The notes beneath the pieces are model-generated. The model was not told the DNA's origin. It was given only the letters and a program-made list of their open reading frames with translations, and made no database searches. Shown here piece by piece: positions 59,033 to 64,000 of a DNA stretch of 64,000 nucleotides (position 1 is its first letter; every line of letters starts with the position of its first letter). A program made the translations under genes and the position numbers. The stretch spans positions 5,520,001-5,584,000 of the forward strand of contig JAQFVV010000013.1 of assembly GCA_028023455.1 (NCBI GenBank), read 5' to 3'. This DNA is from Epiperipatus broadwayi. Lineage: Eukaryota; Onychophora; Udeonychophora; Euonychophora; Peripatidae.

Positions 59033-61960
59033 TGCCGGTCAGATTTGTATGTTCACATAACAAGATCTAGCATCTAGGCAAAAGTACCTGGAATCCAATC
59101 GTGCGCAAGATACACAGGTCAGAAGCACTCATGAATTCTGCCCTATTTGCCTATTCCCCAGATCTATAACATTATGAGCAGCAATCCCGATGACATCGAT
59201 TAATCCACTTCTCATCCACTGGCATCAATCATCGGAGACACAAAAGACTCAAGGCTAACTCATGATAGAATAACTTAATAATGAGCATGTTAATTATGTG
59301 TAGAGCAGAGATCATCTAGTCATATTTAAGCTTAAGAAATAACTTAAATATTTATCTTAACTAAAGAAAGCACTGATTCGAGTTTGATGTATATATATTT
59401 ACGATTTATTAATAATAATTATGTCGGGTCATTTAGCCGACGTGAGCCTCAGGATTATTTTAGATATTTATTTGAATCATTTTATACAATAACATGATAA
59501 TTGTGGCTATGCCAATAATATATGTATGTGTTTGAGTAAATTAGCGCTATTAGAATAGATTATTAGAATGCTATCACACCCCCAGAAATGAAAAGAGCAT
59601 TTGATTACTTCAAACAATAATTTTAACACAGATAATATTTGATTACATTTAATATGATGGTTAATTGGGAATTTTAGATAATTAATGCGCGGGATGGGTA
59701 ATGAACAATTTACACAAACGATACTAAATTTATCGTATTAATACTTACATTAAAATAAGGGACATATGTTTGTTTAAATAAATCATTCATTACAGCTTAT
59801 GAATACTTCTGGACAAATGATAAGATAGGGGAAAAGCGGTGTGTGCATGGTGGCTTATTATCGGTCCTTTTTATGGATCCTGGAGAGTGCTTCATGAATT
59901 CTAAGAAGTGACCGATTTCCTCTGCAAACTTTGGCAGGGTCAGTTTTACGAATGAAAAGAGTCCAGACTCCCTGGAATGAGGTACAGGCGAATCGTGGAT
60001 GACGAGAAGTGGTCGGCTATGTCAGTATCGGTCTGGTTTTTCCAGAGCGTTCTCCGTATAAAGCATGCACGAACCAAGGATGTCCCCAGGGTGGTTTTAC
60101 AGCCTGGTTCAAGAAAATTGAGACGACGATGGGGTTCGACTTTGTGGTTGCCTCCATGTAATAAAGAAGCACGAACATATATATAAAATAGAATGGCCTT
60201 TATGCACTAAACGCTTATTAATAAAACATAAATATACTTCTGAAATTAAAGATTATTGGAACGTATTTATTGCCCACGAATGATGAACTATTCAGCATAA
60301 TGACATGGCTTCACTTTAAGCAAACAGGGATAATAATTATACATATAAACATAGAATAAAAGGTTAATAACCCCCCCTTACATTATATTACTTAATATTA
60401 TTCATTACGTTTTACACATTAAACCTCAATTTTGGTTGATTTATGCCCTTGTGGAAATACCTTAATTGATTGCAAAATAAAAAGGGTGGTCGTAATAGCT
60501 AAGATGAAATTTACATATATAATATAGTTGAACGATAAAAGATAGCACATTATTTAGGAAGGAGAATGGGAAAAACAGATGTCAAATCTGTTTTTCAACA
60601 GTAAACATGAAAATATAATTAATTTATTTCTCTAAAACCGTGAGCATCTGGGCAAGCCAAATAAGACTTGTTTTTATCAATTATAAATTATTTACCCAGT
60701 AAATGATGGGTGGGGAAAACAAAATAAGTTATATGCTGGCGATTTTAGAATATTATTGGCATTAACTTTAAAATATAAATACGTAAAAATGTTAATAAAA
60801 AATTATTGGCCGCTTTTAAATAAAATAAAAGAAAAACATTTTATAAGAGGCTTAGCATAGATTAGTTATATAGAGTTATATATATTTGAAGACATTTAAA
60901 AGATATAGTTTAAAATATACACATTACATAGAAGGCAGGATTTTAGGAATTATAAGCGGTCTGAGTTCTTTACCTTGATGATTGAGAAAAGCATTTAACT
61001 AGGAATCAGTCCATCGGTATTGTCACTAGATCTAGGGTAGCAGGATGATTTGAGATAGCACTTCATTTCATTGGAAAGACATATATAAAGTTCAGTAGCA
61101 CGGAGTACAGAAGCTTTGTTCATAGGATCAGCATGTTAGAACGGAGGGATAAGATGAAACTTACTACTCCCAACACATTGCATGAAAATTACATCGAGCA
61201 TGGATTATGTTCAGCAGCATGGCTATTTAATGATCTCTCTTCTTTTGTGGATTCAAATCCAGCAGTATTTATACTTTTAATTTGTAACTAGGCAACTACT
61301 GCTGGACCTGAGGCAGTTTAAGCACTTAGATTTCATTAGAAATCATTTGGCTGGATACTCTTATGTGGTAAGATGTTTGAAACAATGCAAGTTTGTTATC
61401 AGTTTCTCGAACGATTGTTTTAAAATGAATCTTATGATTTTAAAACAAGCTAGCATGGACAATTTCCACTAATGGGTTTATTTTATTATTACCAATTTAT
61501 AATCTTCTATTTTAATCTAAAGGGTCTTCCGGGTTATTGTTTTTCGAGAGACTTACTAACAAGATTGCATCATTTCTGGCTACAAAGTTATATATGAAAA
61601 ATATAATAAGTATCATATATAATATCTTATATATATTATATACTATTAATTCAATCACAATCTCCTACGCTAAAATATACATATATATTTATTATTTACG
61701 CCCACATACACATGAGAATATTATTATTAGATTAAATATTAAATTAAGACACATACGTTTACATTATTTTATACTATTGGGTAAGGAATTATATTATTAG
61801 TTATGTGTATATGTGCGTAAGGACGAGTTTGAATACGATTAGGTGGTAGGAGATTGGATGTGGGCTGTGAATCAGGATCTGAGCATCAGATCATCTGCTT
61901 CATTTTTCTGAACTTACCAAAAAAAATGAAAAATCGTTAAAAAAGAAAAAAAAGCTTTTA
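59033..61960 (-). repeat. module X, copy 2 (inverted, non-coding)
   Basis: This is the reverse-complement relative of 33740-36964. It begins, in plus orientation, TGTGCCGGTCAG and shares AACAAGATCTAGCATCTAGG, CTGCAAACTTTGGCAGGGTC (59923-59942) and GAAGCACGAACATATATAT (near 60170). It ends with GGGCTGTGAATC...CTTCATTTTTCTG near 61905. It is highly diverged between these anchors. A 69-codon frame at 59977-60186 looks incidental. Confidence 0.6.
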
Positions 61961-62039
61961 CTTGATGTACAGGTAACTAAAGAACAACTTTGGATCGGTG
62001 ATGTATCTAAAGAATTTTATGCCTTGCACTTATGGTATA

Positions 62040-62470
62040 CTAACTCTCTGTTAAATTGAAATTTTATGATTTTTGTTTAAGGTATAATATCTCTCTGCTA
62101 TATTGGAAATTTTATGACTTTGTTTATGCTGAAATATTCGAACTCTGTCATGTTACTAGAAATTTTATGAATTTTATATAAGCTACAATGCCCTCTCTAC
62201 TATATTAGAAACTTTTATGGGTTTTATTAAAAATTTTATGACTTTTGACAAAATACCCTCTCTGTTATATTAAAATTTTACTGCCTTAAAAAAAACTTGC
62301 TTAGTTAATTGGATATAATATGATAATGATATAAGAACTATGCTATACATATACAAATAATTCACTTACATTAAAAAAAACTGCTTGGTTAATAGAATAA
62401 CATGTCAAAACTATGGTATAATATATAAATTATTTACTGCTTGGTTAATAGAGTAACATATCAATAATTA
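62040..62470. repeat. two adjacent AT-rich tandem arrays
   Basis: At 62040-62285 about four or five units of 50-65 bp carry GAAATTTTATGA(C/T)TTT and C(C/T)CTCTCT. At 62285-62470 about three units carry AAAAAAACTGCTTGGTTAATAG followed by AACAT(G/A)TCA. They separate module X from gypsy B and might belong to its 3' untranslated region. Confidence 0.6.
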
Positions 62471-62571
62471 AAAGAAAAAAAACTACTAAAGCATATAGAA
62501 ATTATTAGAATCCTAAGATCATTTACCATTCCATATCCAGGTCATAAGATTCTATCTGTCCAGCTTCTCCT

Positions 62572-64000
62572 CTAGTTTCTCCCTCTATCTTGTGGTTTGT
62601 ATGGTTTTAATTGCCTTGCATTAAAGGTCCCTTTTATTTCCTTGGTTCCCTTTAGCAAGAAAGCATTGTCCCCACATTCCCTTTTAATGCAGTACGGCCC
62701 TTCATACAAAGGGAAGAATTTTTTGAATTCTTTTTTCGTAGGTTTGCTGGGTTTGGGGTTCCATAACCATACATCATCTCCTTCCCGAAATTTGTGGTGC
62801 GAGGGGAGTCCTCTCCATACTCGTATTTCAGCCATATGCGTTAAACGCTGCCGAGAATCCTCTTGATCCTGACTCGGATTTATATGTATAACACCCTGTG
62901 GTAGGGGTATTTTGAAAACCCTTGGATATGGTCTACCATAGTGTAGCCATTCTGGGGTAAATCCAGTTGATTCATTTATGGTATAGTTGATATAATTGAC
63001 TATTTCTTTAGTTTTATCTACCCATCCTCGATGGTTGGTCGCAAGGCAGGTGCGAAAGTCTATTGATTTCCCCCATGACTCGTTCACATGGGTTTGATTG
63101 TGGGTTCCTTATAGATAAGAGTCGGTGGTTATCCCTTGTCAGTAGATCCAATCTTTCCATGCTTTTGATGTGAATGCGGACCCATGGTCCGATAGGATGG
63201 TAGTAGGTTTGCCTACTTCCCTGAATTGGATGTTTTCGAGAAGACATATTGCCCCCTACAATCATTTGCTTTTACTGGGCATGCCCGTACATATTTTGAA
63301 AAGATATCATACGTCACCAAGAGATATTGACATCCCCGAAATTTTGGTAAGGGTCCATAATGATCAATGGCCATTAGTTCGTTAGGAATGGTAGCAAGAA
63401 CTGGTTTGCGAGTGCCGTCAAATGATTTATTTGGGAACTTGCATGGAGCACAGGTGGTACAAGTCCTCAACATGTGGAGCACCTGCACATACATTCTGGG
63501 CCCATAAAATTGATGTCTCAATACTTCTTCAGTCTTTCTTGGCCCATAGTGTCCAGACGTTTCATGGGCATACATTATCAGTTGGTTTCTTAGTCGCTTA
63601 GGCACCACAATTTTCCATGGTCTTTCCCTGTTCTTGGTTTTGTATCTGCAGGATCCCATCCCTAATTTGATATGGTGATATTCGCTTATCACATGGTTTG
63701 GTGCTCTTATTGGGTTGGTTTGTTTTCAACTTGCTAATGATTGCTCCATACTGGGGATCTAAATCTTGATAGTATCGGAGGTTTTTGAGATCTGAATTGA
63801 AGCTGGTTGCCTTGTTATGGTCATAATCTTTATGGTCTGATTATCAATCGCTGGGTTTTGTGGCTCAATTGCTATGGGGTTTTGACTTAATGCATCTGCA
63901 ACCACATTTTCTGGGCTCGGGCAATAGATCACTTTGTACTGGAATTTCTGTAGAGAGACTCCATCTTATTAACCGGTCATTCGTTAGAAAACTTTTGCTC
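62572..64000 (-). mobile_element. Ty3/gypsy retrotransposon B, 3' part (cut by window edge)
   Basis: The minus strand from 64000 reads the end of RNase H (N-V-V-A-D-A-L-S-Q-N-P near 63900). An integrase follows: a zinc-binding H-x4-H/C-x2-C domain (G-H-Y-G near 63565, C-T-T-C near 63455), first Asp in L-V-T-Y-D-I-F, and second Asp in S-D-H-G. Its catalytic Glu is retained (codon 63085-63083 in N-P-C-E-R). A GPY/F module (E-G-P-Y near 62698) and a stop at 62572 complete it. At least two frameshifts (about 63240 and 63060) break the ORF. It is related to gypsy A in the same orientation, but is a different subfamily. Confidence 0.85.

Noticed and set aside
61537-61800. 87-codon frame rich in Ile and Tyr
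   Set aside because: AT-rich chance frame inside the non-coding module X copy.

Overview
The window looks like nuclear DNA of an invertebrate animal. It is very AT-rich, has intron/exon structure with splice sites, and is packed with metazoan repeats: tRNA-derived SINEs, LINE remnants, a Penelope-like element, Ty3/gypsy elements and a pogo/Tigger element. There are no operons, ribosome binding sites or other bacterial features. The species cannot be fixed from sequence alone. A mollusc, possibly a cephalopod, would fit the SINE and microsatellite style, but the low GC leaves other invertebrates open. Only one stretch reads as host coding sequence: a 299-codon terminal exon on the minus strand (43226-44127) behind a good splice acceptor. 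Everything else recognisable is mobile or repetitive DNA, nearly all of it decayed.

Layout. 1-2.6 kb: AT-rich DNA with two minisatellites. 2.6-8.2 kb: a broken LINE on the minus strand (SGNH esterase-like domain, endonuclease, reverse transcriptase) split by a 1.3-kb Tigger-like element with TA target duplication. 8.46-8.84 kb: first copy of a repeat carrying a hammerhead ribozyme. 9.4-10.15 kb: a 0.76-kb ATCT microsatellite. 11.4-12.6 kb: a tandem repeat and a long foldback. 14.5-16.7 kb: three SINEs. 19.1-20.3 kb: an L1/Tx1-type LINE tail. 20.3-23.06 kb: a Penelope-like element with the family's partial tandem copy. 24.56-25.9 kb: a DNA transposon with 40-bp inverted repeats. 26.5-38.8 kb: a retroelement with ~2-kb terminal repeats, a coiled-coil ORF and no visible pol; its right terminal repeat is split by a 5.85-kb insertion flanked by TTAG. 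41.5-41.8 kb: an LTR flanked by both a polypurine tract and a primer-binding-like site. 43.2-44.1 kb: the host exon. 46.3-47.3 kb: inverted and tandem copies of the hammerhead repeat. 47.4-51.5 kb: gag-like debris and three foldback structures. 50.9-58.4 kb: a gypsy element on the minus strand with a palindromic 3' LTR block. 59.0-61.96 kb: an inverted second copy of a module from the 5.85-kb insertion. 62.5-64.0 kb: a second gypsy element cut by the window edge.

The most interesting item is the hammerhead repeat family at 8.5 and 46.3-47.3 kb. A ~477-bp unit is bounded by ribozyme cleavage positions, in the manner of the small non-autonomous 'retrozymes' of animals, and a Penelope-like element (a proposed mobilising partner of such repeats) lies in the same window. 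Also notable are the pol-less long-terminal-repeat element with its dated nested insertion, the palindromic gypsy LTR, the shared 3' tail of SINEs and the L1/Tx1-type LINE, and CpG-type decay that removed the catalytic glutamate of one integrase.
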